This document shows positions 1 to 9,965 of a stretch of DNA of 64,000 nt, piece after piece (within the stretch, counting starts at the first letter, position 1; each line of letters opens with the position of its first letter). The stretch spans positions 10,106,001 to 10,170,000 of the forward strand of contig NC_091968.1 in assembly GCF_036711975.1 (NCBI RefSeq). The letters run 5' to 3'. The position numbers were made by a program, and so were the translations under genes. The notes below the pieces were generated by a model that saw only the letters and a list, made by a program, of their open reading frames with translations, ran no database searches and was not told the DNA's origin. Origin of the DNA: Onthophagus taurus (taxonomy: Eukaryota > Arthropoda > Insecta > Coleoptera > Scarabaeidae).

Positions 1-289
1 TTGGAAAGCTAAAAATATGCTCTTTTCAGTAATATCATAATAAAGTATAGTTTGTATTTAAAAAAATACAACTTTATGTTATATCTCAAAAATTATCAGC
101 TATGTTAAAAATTTTTCAACGACAGTATATTCTACTCATAAAAGTGTCTTAAGAATGCATTAACCCCATTTCTCTAATTTCAAAAATAAACGAAATATGA
201 GCATTTTTTGAAATCACTAAAATTTGACTTTTTGGCTATAACTTAAAAACAAAAGAAGATAGAGATTTGGTCTTTACGGGATTGGATTA

Positions 290-390
290 GTCTCGGAAAA
301 AGAGACCGGGACATGGCACCTACTATTTTTGTATCTCTTATAGTTTCTGAGATAGCCTATAATAACACCCAAATTTGCCCACCCTGTACA
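290..390 (-). repeat. Dispersed repeat terminus (copy 1)
   Basis: Read on the minus strand from 390, this begins TACAGGGTG and continues with a block containing TAGGCTATCTC and a run like AAACTATAAGAGATA. The same order appears on the plus strand from 62921. It is a diverged dispersed repeat end of unknown class. Nothing coding is convincing in it. Confidence 0.45.
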
Positions 391-1241
391 GCCTAACAAC
401 CTTATACTGTTATCGTACAAACAGCTAACACCTTTAAATTTGGAAATGTATGGCTGTAATAGTATATTAAAAAACAAGTTTCGTAAGACACGCTTGAAAT
501 GCACGAATTCAAGTTGAAAAACGAGTGGCGAAGCCACGAGTTTTTTAATGAATGAGTGCTTTAAGTCTTATGAAACGTGTTTTTTATGCTATTTTTTGTA
601 ATTCGCGTTTTTATCCTTTTTTTTCTCAAAAATAAAATAAATTTTGACAATGTAGGGAAATAGGTATGTACCAGTTGGTAATACCGTAACACTTGATAAT
701 AGAAATTTGAATTGACAATTAGAAACTGTCAAAACACAAAATGTATTCACCTGACAAAAATGTTTCATGTACACCTCCCAAAATAAGAGAAATTGCTCAG
801 AGTTCAATGTCCTCATCATTGTGGACCTTGTATTCGATGCTAAGAACGCGTTTAAACATCCATAGACAAACATTGTCACATTGACAACTAGAAAAATTAA
901 TGACCCAATGTCACCAACTTGAACTGGTTCCATAAAATGTTACTAAAATCTCATTACAGCATCGGATGCTGTAAGGAGTCTCATTACAGCACCCGTTCGA
1001 GTACTGTTATAGCTTCCATTACCGTAGCGAATTACAAAAAATAATTTTATAAACGCTGGTGCGTTTTTACACCAGTGGGACTAAATGGGTTAAGCTTCCT
1101 ACTAAACTTGGTATTTGCTTAATTAAAACTTTCATCTTGATTCGATTTTAATTGGGTTTATCAATAAAAATCAAAGATGTATTAAAACAATTTTAATTTT
1201 AATGATAAGATACAAAAAAAACTAACATAATTAAAAAAAAA
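391..1241. other. Intergenic stretch, no supported gene
   Basis: AT-rich DNA downstream of MOCS3. A short minus-strand open frame at 589-933 has no recognisable domain. The segment TTTTTTGTAATTCGCG near 592-607 is mirrored as GCGAATTACAAAAAA near 1027-1041, which could be the ends of a small inverted-repeat element of about 450 bp. I see no splice-linked exons here. Confidence 0.3.
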
Positions 1242-2652
1242 TTAATAAATAGGGAATGCAGAATCGACGTATTTCGAGTACGAATGCAATCCACCTTTAA
1301 CGTTTAAAAAAACAACGGGTAAGTTACCAAAAAGTTCCCTCAATTTTAAAACGGCTCGTTGCGAATCGTTTCCTCTGCGACAAATAACTAAAACGTTGTT
1401 TGATTTCCCGTTACAAGTCGAGGTAATTTTTAGTTTTAAATCTTCTAAACAATCGTTTCTTTGTATACTAGTGTAGGGATAATTATAAGAGTTAGGTAAT
1501 TTGCACATAATAAATTCGGTGATGGGTCGCACATCGATCAATAAATTATTTTCGTTTAATTTGTTTTTCAAATCGCGTACATCTAAATGATCCCTCTCAT
1601 CCAATAAATCAATATCGATGATTTTATCGTGTGATTTTGCACCGCAAAATTGTTCGTAATCAATTAAAGTTCCAATCGATGGGTTATCCCCGCAAATAGC
1701 ACATCGATTATTTTTCGTTCGCAATTTAATGTTTCTAAAAACCGTATCACAACCATCAAAAGTTAATAATTTCGCTGATAAAACCCCTTCCTCTCGAATT
1801 ATAATTTTAATAGTTTCCAATGCTTGTAAAACTCCGATCACCCCAGGAATCATTCCTAAAACTCCTCCATCTCCACAACTTGTAACAGTTTCAACTGGAG
1901 GTGGGACAGGAAATAGGCAACGATAACATGGTCCATTATCGTAATTATATACAGTTAATTGTCCCTCCATTTGTAAAGCACTCCCCGAAACTAACGGGGT
2001 GTTATTTAAAACGCAAACATCGTTCAATAAATATCGTGTTGCTACGTTATCGGTACCATCGACAACGACGTTATATTTATGCTTCTCAAATAATTCAGTA
2101 AATGATTGGCTATCCGCGTGAAGCTGTTTTGGGATAATTTTAATTGAACTGTTTATATTTTTTAATTTTTCATAAGCAGATTTGACCTTCGATACACCCA
2201 AATCACATTCCGTGTGTAAAATTTGACGATGCAGATTTGTTTCTTCCACTACATCATCGTCAACTAAAGTTATTTCTCCTACACCAGCCGCCGCTAAATA
2301 TAAAGCGCAAGGGCAACCCAATCCGCCCATACCAACTATTAAAACTTTGCTTCGTTTCAGAGCTATTTGCCCATCTAAGCTTACTTGCGAAAGAAGCATT
2401 TGTCTACTGTAACGGATTACATCAGTGCTAAGTAACCCCGGACAATAATGATTGATCTGATGGGTTTTCTAAAACAAAGAAATTTATTTAATTCGTCCTT
2501 AAGTACTTAATAAGAAATTGTGATTTGATTTATAGGTTATGTCAAACCATTTTCTTAAGCTCGTGCAATTGACGTTCTTTCTTTTGAAGCTCCAACTTCA
2601 ATTTTCGAATATCAGCCTCTAATTCTTTAATAATTTGGGTATCCCCCGACAT
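1242..2652 (-). CDS. MOCS3: Adenylyltransferase and sulfurtransferase MOCS3 (UBA4 homologue), two exons
   Basis: E1-like enzyme that adenylates and then thiocarboxylates the C-termini of URM1 (tRNA wobble-uridine thiolation) and of the molybdopterin synthase small subunit; cytosolic. Exon 1 is 2652-2548 (35 codons, Glu/Lys-rich helix starting MSGDTQIIKELEADI). A 79-bp GT-AG intron (2547-2469) follows, and exon 2 runs 2468-1242, giving 443 residues, close to the family's usual 450-460. The spliced start supplies the family signature VIRYSRQMLL that the exon 2 ATG at 2399 would miss, so I chose 2652. Visible features: ATP loop GMGGLGCP (about residue 80), Arg finger NLHRQ, zinc pairs CYRC and CAIC, catalytic Cys in VTSCGDGG, and a C-terminal rhodanese domain with active-site loop CRRGNDSQ (Cys about 398). 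No breaks are seen. The start and the intron are inferred from sequence only. Confidence 0.95.
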
Positions 2653-2736
2653 TTTCCGCAAATATAATTTTAAAAAACCACAAATTCACAAAAATTTGAC
2701 AGATTTCAAACAAAAAACATATGAGTTTGAAATTGA

Positions 2737-2766
2737 ATTAATCAACGATCCGGCAACGTCGCTCGC
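2737..2766 (-). promoter_or_regulatory. Upstream motif shared with EMC3
   Basis: About 85-115 bp upstream of the MOCS3 ATG, the sense strand reads GCGAGCGACGTTGCC, then GGATCGTTGATTAAT. The same string with minor changes lies upstream of EMC3 at 19533-19564, also in the sense direction. It may be a shared promoter element or a dispersed repeat. No known factor site is assigned. Confidence 0.4.
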
Positions 2767-3348
2767 GCGTTAAAAACTGTCCTATTGATATATACAGAGT
2801 GTTTGTAAAGAAGTGAATGTTACAGCTTCAGCATTTTGATTTGTTTTTATTTAAAATACGGATTAAAGAATTAAAAAATGGATTATAATGAAAACTTCAT
2901 AATTTTGTTATTATTAAGGTTATCCAACTTGAACAAATTAACGTTGGTGGGGTGAAGTAGGCAACGTGACGTCATTGGAGGAAAAATATAATATACAGTG
3001 TGGTAATTAATTATCATACCCGAGAAAGTATGCAACCAATATCACAGATTGGTATTGCAACATGACAAAAGTTCCTAAAAACGATTCATTAATTTTAAAA
3101 GCCGTTTAAAATATATTTAGATATAATTTAATAATTTCAAAAATATTTTAAATCTAAAAAAGATCTAACTTTCTGTCCTTTTATTTAAAATAATTTTTAG
3201 TGTCTTTCAAAAGAGTAGTGGTTATTTTGATTTGTTTATTGACTAACCGCTTAACCCTTTGTGTCCCAAGAAGTCAAAAATTTTGAAACTTTGTGATAGA
3301 ACTAAAACAGTATCAAAACACACTCAGTAAAGGCCTTTGGAATCAATT

Positions 3349-3582
3349 TTAGCAAAATATGCAATCTCCCCATTTAATAATAAGATAATGGTACTTGAGA
3401 GTACCATCAAGCATTGCACTTCCGCTTTCTTTTGAACTTGCGCTACAACATTTTCGTGGACGTAGTAAATTTGAATATTTATTTATCAGCCCTGTAGCTA
3501 CAGAACGACGAAAATCTGATAGAATATTGAGAAAAAAATATATTGAGCAAAAACTAACATTTTCGCATAATCTAAGTATCAA
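3349..3582 (-). pseudogene. piggyBac-like transposase C-terminal fragment
   Basis: 77-codon open piece. It contains DFRRSVATGLINKYS, then a basic stretch, then MLDGTLKYHYL and a Cys pair (CIFC) at the stop. This order (FRxxVxxxLI helix, L-D-G-x-H, then the first Cys pair of the C-terminal zinc-binding domain) recalls piggyBac-derived transposases. The DDD catalytic core and the rest of the Cys-rich domain are absent. The 5' side runs straight into the 190-bp tandem array. Identification is by motif order only. Confidence 0.45.
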
Positions 3583-4620
3583 AAAGAATGCTAATTTAAA
3601 AATTCCTGGAAGCCGTATTTATTGAAATTAAGGAATGAGACTTGTTCTAAATTAAAGCTCAAAGCTTTCTCTTTAAAATGATCTATAATAATTGTTGGGT
3701 TGGATCGGAAAAATATTGAGAAAAAAAATGTTGAAACAAGACTTATATTTTCATATAACCCAAAAGTGTCAAAAAAGATGCTAATTTAAAAATTCCTGGA
3801 AGCCGTATTTATTGAAGTTAAGGAATGAGACTTGTTCTAAATTAAAGCTAAAAGCTTTCTTTTTAAAATGATCTATAATAATTGTTGGGTTGGATTGGAA
3901 AAATATTGAGAAAAAAATGTTGAAACAAAACTTACATTTTCATATAACCCAAAAGTGACAAAAAAGATGCTAATTTAAAAATTTCTGGAAGCCGTATTTA
4001 TTGAAAATAAGGAACGAGACTTGATCTAAATTAAAGCTCAAAGCTTTCTCTTTAAAATGATGTATAATAATTGTTGGGTTGGATTGGAAAAATATTGAGA
4101 AAAAAATGTTGAAACAAAACTTACATTTTCGTATAACTTAAAAGTGTCAAAAAAGATGCTAATTTAAAAATTCCTAGAAGCCGTATTTATTGAAATTAAG
4201 GAATGAGACTTGTTCTAAATTAAAGCTCAAAGCTTTCTTTTTAAAATGATCTATAATAATTGTTGGGTTGGATCGGAAAAATATTGAGAAAAAAATGTTG
4301 AAACAAAACTTACATTTTCGTATAACCTAAAAGTGTCAGAAAAGATGTTAATTTAAAAATTCCTGGAAGCCGTATTTATTGAAATTAAGGAATGAGACTT
4401 GTTCTAAATTAAAACTCAAAGCTTTCTCTTTAAAATGATGTATAATAATTGTTAGGTTGGATTGGAAAAATATTGAGAAAAAAAATGTTGTAACAAAACT
4501 TACATTTTCGTATAACCTAAAAGTGTCAAAACAGATGCTAATTTAAAAATTCCTGTATGCCGTATTTATTGAAAGTAAGGAAGGAGACTTGTTCTAAATT
4601 AAAGCTCAAAGCTTTAAGGT
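3527..4620. repeat. 190-bp tandem repeat, about six copies
   Basis: The marker AATTCCTGGAAGCCGTATTT recurs at 3601, 3791, 3980, 4170, 4358 and 4548, a period of 188-190 bp. Copies differ by scattered point changes. The left edge grades into the piggyBac-like fragment, and the last copy runs into a Penelope-associated end at 4619. No continuous coding frame crosses the units. Confidence 0.9.
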
Positions 4621-4850
4621 CAGACATGGAATTAAAAAGGCGCACGGCGAAAAGAACAGTTCTAATGTTGAGGCGGCAGAAAAATGGAATAGTATAAGTA
4701 CGAAGGCTTTCACGGCCGGTGTGAATTAAACTAAGATTAGAATTAAAACTACAAACTTTCAGGTTTTGCCGTGCGTCTTTTAATAAAAGGTTTGACCTTT
4801 CGGGAGCCATGTTGCAACCTTCTTCAGAAACTGGTTCGAAGTGACGAGAT
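4619..4850 (-). repeat. Penelope-like element terminal segment carrying a captured Tigger piece
   Basis: 4619-4688 is an inverted copy of part of the Tigger-like transposase at 6660-6736 (shared strings GCGCACGGCGAAAAGAACAG and GAGGCGGCAGAAAAATGG). 4690-4850 contains ACGGCCGGTGTGAATTAA, GCCGTGCGTC and CATGTTGCAACCTTCTTCAG. These pieces recur at 50015-50157 and adjoin the Penelope-like GIY-YIG gene here, so I read the segment as a terminal (pLTR-like) part of that element. Confidence 0.5.
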
Positions 4851-4916
4851 CAAAAAATCGGTAACTATATATAAGTCGGAAAAACTAATTAATAATCAGT
4901 TAACGCTAATTACAAA

Positions 4917-5570
4917 CTAATTAATAACTAATTGCGTCACGTCCGGTGTGAGGCGGGAAGAGGTCTTCGTGTTCACCACCATCTTCCATGCTCTGCTAAG
5001 CTCCCAGCCATCCTCTCTGTTGACGTTATTTTTATGTCGGTGAATCTCTATGGCTTCTCTTGTCAGTCTTTGATAGTATCTGTTGTCCCTAGCCAGCACC
5101 TTTGTTTGTTCGAAGTTTATTCGGTGCCCCTTTGCATGGCAATGTTCCGCAACCGCCGACTGCTGGATCTTCTTCAGTCTTACATCCCTCTCATGCTCCT
5201 TGATGCGGCACTCGACGTTGCGCCCAGTTTGGCCAACATAAACCTTCCCACAACTACACGATAGTCGATAGACTCCCGCTCCTTTTGTGTTCCGAATTTT
5301 GCTGACCGTGCCGTACCGCACTACGATGTCGTTCTTCTTGAGGTGCCTAGCAATTCGTTCCGTTACACCTGAAACATAGGGAAGACAGATAAATCCAAGT
5401 GGTTTTGTACTTACCGTGTCCTCTTTCTGTTTTCGCTGCTTGATGGCCTGGTTGATGTCCCTCGAAGTGCATCCATTCTTCTGCAGCACGCCTCGTAGAA
5501 AGTGTTGCTCCTTCTTCAAGTTCTCTCCTTCACATAGTCTCGCTGCTCGCTGAAATAATGTACGGATCAC
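4917..5570 (-). pseudogene. Penelope-like retroelement, GIY-YIG endonuclease end of the polyprotein
   Basis: 217-codon open frame with the linker and GIY-YIG domain of Penelope-like elements. The GIY core appears as GVYRLSCSCGKVYVGQTGR (about residues 98-116), followed by ECRIKEHERDV, a conserved EHCHAKGHRINF block and the REAIEIHRHKNNVNRE helix with the metal-binding Glu. The frame is clean, but the reverse transcriptase expected upstream on the same strand is missing. The nearest RT-like piece (5640-5745) points the other way, so this is the 3' part of a rearranged or 5'-truncated copy. Confidence 0.85.
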
Positions 5571-5639
5571 GGACCTCTTCTGTTGGGGATGATGATGTGA
5601 ACATGCCTGTAAATACCTGTTGGTATGGGTCTTCTTTCG

Positions 5640-5745
5640 GTATACACCAAGTTCTATATCTCCATTTGTCGTCCTGGTGAAACAGAAACTGCCAAAAAAC
5701 TACCTTTCCTAGATGTGTTGGTCACATTTTTTGTAGATAAAGTCT
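5640..5745 (+). pseudogene. Penelope-like RT fragment in opposite orientation
   Basis: In one plus-strand frame the piece reads ETAKKLPFLDVLVTFF. This matches the K-L-P-F-L-D-V-L-V block after the catalytic YxDD in Penelope-like reverse transcriptases. It is short and ends at a Tigger relic boundary. Together with the minus-strand GIY-YIG gene it marks an inversion junction. Confidence 0.45.
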
Positions 5746-7180
5746 TCGCAGGAAATACCGCCGCAATTCACTGACACAATATTTTGCATCTTTATGAGTG
5801 ATTGGATGGAGTTCCATATCATCTATCTCCTCGTCTGTTTCTTCAACAACTGACTTATCTGCGAATTCTCTAATAATCTCGTCTTCATAATTACTTTCGT
5901 CTTGATTGACAGCGTATCGTCAATATTAATAAACTCTTCATAGTTTCTTCTCACTGTTAGCAATTTTATCACCTCGAGTGTCATCTACGCAATGCCCAAA
6001 GCAGTGACGTATTGTATCGCTCTTGATTTCATTCCAACTGTCAGCTATAAAGTGAATAGCCTGGAAAATATTTATATTTGCGCTTACTTCTGTTGCGGTT
6101 GAGGACAACGATGTTTTCCTCTATCTTATCGATGTAGGTTGTTAATTTTTTATGATACAATATTTTAAGATTCTTAATAACTCTCATATCCAAGGGCTGC
6201 GTTATTGCTGTCGTATTAGGTGGTAAGAACTGACTTCTTATGTTTTGTAGATAATTCACTGGAGGGTGTGCTGCGCAATTATCGACCATTAAAATTATCT
6301 TTTTTGATGTTTTCGTCAATTCTTTATCCCAAGTTTCTAGGTAACGCTTAAAAATCTCCGCGGTCATCCATGCATTTCGGTTGGATTCACATTACACAGG
6401 TAACAAATCCATCCATAATCCTTTAAAGCAACGCGGCTTTACTGCTTTACCAATTACTAATAGTTTCCGTTTATCAGTAGCCGACATGTTGGAACAACAT
6501 AACACTGTTACTCGGTCTAACGCTTTTTTATGACCAGCTAGTATTGTATGTTTGTACACAAGAGAACCATCAGGTGTTGCACGATAAAACAAACCTGCTT
6601 CATCGGCATTATAGATGTTATCCGGTTCATATAATCTTAAGATGTTTGGTAAATCTTCTTTCCATTTTTCTGCCGCCTCAATATTACAACTGTTCTTTTC
6701 GCCGTGCGCCTTTTTAAATTGAATTCCATGTCTGATCTTCCATCGAGATAACCACCCATCGTTTGCGTTAAAATTTTCATGACCTGGTAGCCTTTTAGCA
6801 AAATTGTCTGTTTTTCTTTTAGTATTGTACCACTCACTCGGACACCTAGTACTCTGACTAGTAACCGTTGCGAACCATCGGTTAAGCGCTTCGTCTGTGT
6901 CAGGATTTTTAGCTCCACGCTTTCGTTTTCGCGAAGAATTTTTATTTATATTTTCTCATTCATCACCAATCTTATTGTTTTCCTTCACCAACCGTAAAAG
7001 AGTTGTTTTTGGCATTCCAGTTATCTGACTCAACTCTCGATGAGTGCGGTCCGATTAAGCGGAATGTTGGACCGATTAAGTGGACCAACTTATAAGAGTA
7101 CTTGATTTTATTTTTGGCGATTTGGTCCATTTAAACGGCTGGTCCGTTTATCCAGTGCTCCAATAAAGCGGCATCTACTG
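5746..7180 (-). pseudogene. pogo/Tigger-like DNA transposon with broken DDE_1 transposase
   Basis: The 5' terminus is near 7180, where the minus strand starts CAGTAGATGCCGCTTTATTG next to a TA. The transposase runs from a psq-type helix-turn-helix (RELSQITGMPKTTLLRLVKE, about 7040-6975), through a CENP-B-type HTH, to the DDE_1 core. First Asp: NADEAGLFYR. Second: ILMVDNCAAHP. Third: ITQPLDMRVIK. It ends with an acidic tail and a final EL..YF..R segment near 5760. In-frame stops (for example after KIGDE near 6955) and frameshifts near 6640-6900 and 6370-6400 break it. The 3' terminus is not recognised; it abuts Penelope-like sequence. The transposase is dead as read. Confidence 0.85.
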
Positions 7181-7182
7181 TA

Positions 7183-7745
7183 CATATATGTCACTACATA
7201 TTGAAATATGCATTCAATATTACACAGGTCAGTGTACGTTAGCCGTCTAGTTAGGTCTATTAGGTCTAGTGTTAGTTCAACATAGTAACAGTGCTAGTGT
7301 AAAACTAGAACTAACACCATATCTAGAACTAGAATCATTCGGGTTTAGCCGTCTTTAGAGACGTGCGGCTAAACCCAAATGATTCTAGTTCTAGGTATGG
7401 AGTTAGTTCTACATAGTAACAGTGCTAGTGTAACACAGAAGTGTTAGTTCTAGTTTTACACTAGCACTGTCACTAGAAATAACATTCAGGTTTAGCCGTA
7501 CGTCTCTCAAGACGGGTAAACCGAATGTTTCTAGTTCTACGTCTAGTGTTAGTTCTAGTTTTAGTTCAATAAAAACGTGCAGCATAGTGATATTTTCTGC
7601 TAACTAGCGCTATCACCTACCAGCCGTCTTAAGAGAAGTACGGCTAAACGAAATGTTTCTAGTTCTAGGTCTAGTGTTACTTCTAGTATTAGTCTAGTTT
7701 TGTTTGTTATTCAGCGTTAAATTGTTGTATCTTTTAATTGAGCGA
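7183..7745. repeat. Palindrome cluster with CTAGTTCTAG-type simple motifs
   Basis: 7323-7394 is a near-perfect palindrome. Its arms carry CTAGAACTAGAATCATT and GGGTTTAGCCG, with a short GTCT/AGAC inner stem. Diverged versions lie at 7473-7534 and about 7618-7680. Between them are repeats of AGTGTTAGTTCTAG. No protein is encoded. It lies directly upstream of the gypsy LTR and probably formed the target. Confidence 0.8.
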
Positions 7746-8533
7746 TGTAACAAACCGCATTTTGGGATTCGAAAGCGATTAAAAAAAAATAATAAAACGC
7801 AATACAGGCAGAACTTTGTAATTTAATTACGAAGTTGCGTCTTGAGAACCGAGGGTCCAGACTAAATACTACGTAGGCGGTTCTGGCAGGAATGTGCCGA
7901 GGTGGCAGTTAGAGTAGATGGAGCAGGGAAGAAATGAAGAAAAAATCGGGGAGTCGGTTACGGGATTGGAATAGAAAAGCATCGGGCGAAACCGGGAAAT
8001 CAAAGTTTTTGTTGTGTTTTTAAAGTCGAAACGTGCGATTTGAACGTATAGCAATTTAGTTATAAAATTCGTTGAATTGGATTCTCTTTCTTCGATGAAT
8101 ATTTTACTTTAACAAACGGGTAAGCGTTATTAAAATCTTAAACTTCCGATTTCTCATTGAACCTGCTAACCACCTCGGCAAATTTCGTAATGATGTTGTT
8201 GAATAGCTTATGTCATGTAATTTTTACTTTTTAAAATCTTTGTCAGTTGTTTTTTTTTTTATATAATATAATACGTTCTTTTTCAAAAATAAAGCAAACT
8301 TATTCTTTAGCAGTGAAATTTCGTTTTCTTTCAATCTATTTTTATTCTTAATTTCAAATTACTGCCGTTCGCTTTCAAGTGAACGAATGCAGTGTGCCAA
8401 ACCCTAACTCAGTCATTGCTAGCTATCAAGAAAACGGTAGTGCGTGGACAGTTGGGTACGCGAGCCGCTCCGTGGACCTAGCTAGGAAACCCACTACGGG
8501 AAACGAGCAGTTCTCGAGAGCTAGTTTGTGACA
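7746..8533 (+). repeat. 5' LTR of the gypsy element
   Basis: 788 bp, TG...CA ends. It contains the polyadenylation-type signal AATAAA (near 8288) after an AT-rich block. It matches 16937-17724 along its whole length. Confidence 0.95.
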
Positions 8534-8536
8534 AAC

Positions 8537-8557
8537 TGGTGTCAGGTGTGGGGTTGG
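8537..8557 (+). promoter_or_regulatory. Primer-binding site
   Basis: Three bases after the 5' LTR the sequence starts TGGTGTCAGGTGTGGGG. The leading TGG pairs with a tRNA 3' CCA end. I cannot name the tRNA from memory. Confidence 0.65.
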
Positions 8558-8781
8558 CACAATTTGATGTAAAAGTAGAAATAAAATCTAATTGTTATTT
8601 TTTTATTTTGTTTTTGTTACTATTTCCTGTTTCAAAATTTAAAGATTTCGAGTTAATTTTCTTTAATGTTTTGTCAATCATTCTTTTGTTTGTACGTATA
8701 AAGTAATAAATTTTGTCGTGCAGGGGTTAGTAGGTGAATATTTTGTGACTATCATTAAAAATAATAAAAATCTTAATCACT

Positions 8782-9897
8782 ATGAACGCCGATGATAACG
8801 TAGCAGAAATTCCGGGCGAAGCTGAAGGTTCTATTCTAACAACACCAATGATGGTTACACCGATTTCTTTAGGAATGTTAGCAGGAACGGTAGAATCTTT
8901 TTCAGGTCGAGAAAATGTTAAACTGTATTTTGAAAGGTTAGAGCAACGTGCGATCTTAGATAATTGGAATGAAACACAAATGCTTCATATTGTTAGGTAT
9001 CGATTGAGTGGAGAGGCTTATAAATTTTATAAGGCGGAAACAAACTTACAGAGTAATCAGGTCACATATGTAGAATTACGGGAAAAATTAATTAAAAAGT
9101 TTACCCCGCGAAAATTACCGGGAGAAGCACTAGGGAAATTAATGCGCGCGTTCCAAAAACACGATGAATCCGTGTCGTCTTACGTAACCAGTATAAAGTC
9201 TATCGCGAATGAGATTATCGAGGAGGACAAAGCGAAAGTAACAGCAGCAGAATTACCGGGAGTTATTATAAAAATTAATGAATTAGCACTAAGTCAATTT
9301 AAAGTGGGAATGAAACGTGAATTAAGTCAAATGGTAGGAACGTTACTTATGCGTGAAACGGATTTAACTCTAGATAAAGCGGAAGAGATCGCATCATTTG
9401 AAGAATTAAATCAGGCTACAAACCGAAATCGTCCAAATCGAATTAATATAGGAGCGGTGGATACGACTACTAGATTATGTTACAGATGCGGAAAGTCAGG
9501 TCATTTTGCGAAATTTTGTAATGCACAGACAACCGTGTTTAATTGTTATAATTGCGGAAAACCCGGTCATATTAGTAAACAATGTAGGTTACCTTCAAAT
9601 AAAATGCAACCGAACTACGACCAAAGGCGTGACCTCCCACGCCGTGTTAGTTTTCAAGAGGGTCATTCATCCGATAAGGTAAACAACCGCGACCGAAGAA
9701 ATTTTTATTACCAACAGCGAGATTATCAAAACGAACCGCGACGTAATGTAAACGATAACAATTATACGGGCCGACAATCGCCCCCGCGGGTTACTAGATC
9801 ACCGCAAATTCCCGCAAATAACAGGTACAATGAGACGAACTCTTTAAACGCATATCGTCCTGCGGTGAATACCCGAACCGCAGGAGACTCGAATTAA
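8782..9897 (+). CDS. gag: Gypsy gag (capsid and two zinc knuckles)
   Basis: 371 residues; forms the particle and packages the RNA. The retrotransposon gag (capsid) region is about residues 40-215, with the typical YRLSGEAYKFY and ELREKLIKKFTP segments. Two CCHC knuckles follow: CYRCGKSGHFAKFC (from 233) and CYNCGKPGHISKQC (from 255). The C-terminal tail is basic and rich in Asn and Arg. The ATG at 8782 is the first in frame after the 250-nt leader. The last 64 nt overlap the pol frame in the -1 phase, and the frameshift signal at 9843-9885 lies inside this overlap, so part of the product should continue into pol. No stops or frameshifts break gag. Confidence 0.93.
   Translation: MNADDNVAEIPGEAEGSILTTPMMVTPISLGMLAGTVESFSGRENVKLYFERLEQRAILDNWNETQMLHIVRYRLSGEAYKFYKAETNLQSNQVTYVELREKLIKKFTPRKLPGEALGKLMRAFQKHDESVSSYVTSIKSIANEIIEEDKAKVTAAELPGVIIKINELALSQFKVGMKRELSQMVGTLLMRETDLTLDKAEEIASFEELNQATNRNRPNRINIGAVDTTTRLCYRCGKSGHFAKFCNAQTTVFNCYNCGKPGHISKQCRLPSNKMQPNYDQRRDLPRRVSFQEGHSSDKVNNRDRRNFYYQQRDYQNEPRRNVNDNNYTGRQSPPRVTRSPQIPANNRYNETNSLNAYRPAVNTRTAGDSN
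9843..9885 (+). promoter_or_regulatory. -1 ribosomal frameshift signal (slippery heptamer plus stem-loop)
   Basis: TTTAAAC at 9843-9849 sits in the gag frame as T TTA AAC, the phase needed for -1 slippage. After 8 nt, TCCTGCGGT (9858-9866) pairs perfectly with ACCGCAGGA (9877-9885) around a 10-nt loop. pol is in the -1 frame relative to gag and is open from 9834. This fits the known architecture of retroviral -1 signals; function is inferred. Confidence 0.85.
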
Positions 9898-9965
9898 AGG
9901 GTTACGATAAGTCAATAAAGCCTGTCGAAAATTATGACCCAACTGTAAATAAGATTATACCGCAT

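Noticed and set aside
589..933. Possible odorant-receptor-like exon (minus)
   Set aside because: Hydrophobic but without any receptor signature or splice-linked partner; inside an inverted-repeat context.
1729..2431. Several small plus-strand open frames
   Set aside because: They are antisense to MOCS3 coding sequence.
4690..4850. Hammerhead ribozyme in the Penelope-like end
   Set aside because: Penelope-like elements can carry such ribozymes, but I could not find the CTGATGA and GAAA core with three stems.
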